From Amycolatopsis sp. CA-126428 (lineage in GTDB: Bacteria > Actinomycetota > Actinomycetes > Mycobacteriales > Pseudonocardiaceae): a DNA stretch of 43,418 nt. The translations under genes and the position numbers were made by a program. Shown here piece after piece: positions 42,560 to 43,418 of the stretch (its first letter is position 1; every line of letters begins with the position of its first letter). Location: the NCBI RefSeq assembly GCF_002904335.1, contig NZ_PPHF01000066.1:1-43418 (forward strand), given 5' to 3'. The notes below the pieces were generated by a model, which saw only the letters and a program-made list of their open reading frames with translations, was not told the origin of the DNA and searched no databases.

Positions 42560-43418
42560 TCAGGACGCCCACGGTGCGCTGACGAGCCAGCTCACGTCGT
42601 CGCTGTAGGCATTGGCGCTGTCGAAGGTGTTCGGACCGCCGTTGGCGGCGATGTAGACGAGGTTGTCGTAGTGGCGGACGTACCGGTCGGCGAAGTTGAG
42701 CGATCTGAGCGAGGCACCTTGCCCGTTGCGGCCGGCCTCCGGGCAGAAGGTCGCGTCCTGGGCGAACAGCGAGCTCCCGTCGTTGGCCTGCAGGGACAAC
42801 TTGTAGTTCTGGTGCCGCAGGTACTGCCCGGCCACGTTCTTCGACTCGAACGACACGCACGAGCCGCTGCCGAGCCCGGTCCGGACGGTCCAGGACGCGT
42901 TGCCCTTCTCCGTGGCCGAACTGCCGCTGCCGACGACCGCGGTGTCCACAGTGGACCCGTTGTGGTGGATGTAGCGGTCGGTGCAGCAGGCGGTGGTGGC
43001 GCGCAGCGAGACGGACGTGCCCGGCGTCAGCCCGGTGTTCGCGGAACCCGTGGCGTAGCCGGCCGCGGTGATGTTGGCCTGCACCGCGTTTTCGGTGGCT
43101 TCCGACGGATAACCGGACGTCATCACGCCTTCGTAGAAGGTGCCGCGGGCGCCGACGCTGTTGTCCCCGCCGATACCCAGGATGATGGCGCCTTCCTTCT
43201 TCATCGGGTTGTAGCCCGAGACGTTCGGGCGCACGCCGTCGTAGAAGGTGGACACGCCGCCGGACTGGGCGTTGCCGCCCCGGATGGCCCACCGGTTCGG
43301 GCCGCCCTTGACGATGGCGGTCAGGAAGCGGTGGTTGATGGTGGGATCGTTGGCGTTGTAGTGCTGGTTGACCCCGGAGAACAGGCCGTTTTCCAGGTCG
43401 GCCATGATCCACGGCCCG
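42560..43418 (-). CDS. GH54 alpha-L-arabinofuranosidase with CBM42, 5'-partial
   Basis: 286 codons of the C-terminal part; the start lies beyond the window. The first visible residues (GPWIMADLENGLFSG) match the GH54 catalytic beta-sandwich of AbfB-type arabinofuranosidases, continuing to ANITAAGYATGSA. From ~110 residues in, the AbfB beta-trefoil (CBM42) follows with repeated aromatic/His motifs (DRYIHHNG, GQYLRHQNYKL, DRYVRHYDNLVYI). It would remove arabinose from arabinoxylan, arabinan or other hemicellulose outside the cell. The signal peptide cannot be seen. A strong hairpin follows the stop. Confidence 0.9.
   Translation of the reverse strand, partial: GPWIMADLENGLFSGVNQHYNANDPTINHRFLTAIVKGGPNRWAIRGGNAQSGGVSTFYDGVRPNVSGYNPMKKEGAIILGIGGDNSVGARGTFYEGVMTSGYPSEATENAVQANITAAGYATGSANTGLTPGTSVSLRATTACCTDRYIHHNGSTVDTAVVGSGSSATEKGNASWTVRTGLGSGSCVSFESKNVAGQYLRHQNYKLSLQANDGSSLFAQDATFCPEAGRNGQGASLRSLNFADRYVRHYDNLVYIAANGGPNTFDSANAYSDDVSWLVSAPWAS

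Overview
The window is high-GC actinobacterial DNA. Its GGAGG-type ribosome sites, frequent GTG starts, 4-base ATGA/GTGA gene junctions, Lsr2 homologue and NRPS fragment suggest a Pseudonocardiales organism, most likely an Amycolatopsis. That placement is inference from style, not a search. The life style suggested is a plant-litter saprophyte that also makes secondary metabolites: there are secreted GH29, GH12 and GH54 enzymes, a cytosolic GH63-like hydrolase, two sugar ABC importers and many sugar-responsive regulators.

Layout. 1-4326: truncated nonribosomal peptide synthetase (A-PCP-C-A) on the minus strand, running into a palindromic repeat at the window edge. 4327-6722: no convincing gene; it holds a G-rich/G-quadruplex tract, three ~85-base repeats and a ~230-270-base imperfect duplication, with an abrupt strand-composition switch near 5400. 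6723-8757: Lsr2 and a secreted S33-type hydrolase. 8805-10820: an unusual SRPBCC-acyl-CoA synthetase fusion. 11025-14566: a LacI-type protein without a DNA-binding domain, a complete LacI regulator with an 18-base palindromic operator, and a TetR/SnoaL-like pair with its own palindrome.

14689-30063 is the centrepiece, a complete non-phosphorylating L-fucose catabolic locus. A FadR-type GntR regulator (plus strand) faces a seven-gene minus-strand operon (L-fuconate dehydratase, SDR dehydrogenase, ribose-type ABC importer, aldo/keto reductase as probable L-fucose dehydrogenase, secreted alpha-L-fucosidase). Divergent from this is a six-gene plus-strand operon: FAH-family hydrolase, L-fuconolactonase-like amidohydrolase, and then larA, larB, larC and larE, the genes for the nickel-pincer lactate racemase and its cofactor. 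All six genes overlap at stop/start. In the known pathway L-fucose is cleaved to pyruvate plus L-lactate, so the racemase sits exactly where its substrate would be made. A shared 9-base motif (CATCATACG) occurs at the GntR gene's own promoter and twice, in inverted orientation 32 bases apart, in the divergent promoter region. The L-fuconate dehydratase carries an in-frame amber codon with no change of frame, so either the pathway is broken in this strain, the codon is read through, or the base is a sequencing error.

30083-34223: a WYL regulator divergent from a VOC protein, a GlxA-type regulator, and an aldo/keto reductase divergent from a TetR regulator with two palindromic operators between them. 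34224-43418: a GH12 endoglucanase/xyloglucanase; a LacI-controlled MalEFG-type importer with a GH63-like hydrolase, carrying three copies of a GAACCGGTTC-centred operator; a secreted SGNH hydrolase; and the 3' part of a GH54 arabinofuranosidase with a CBM42-type domain.
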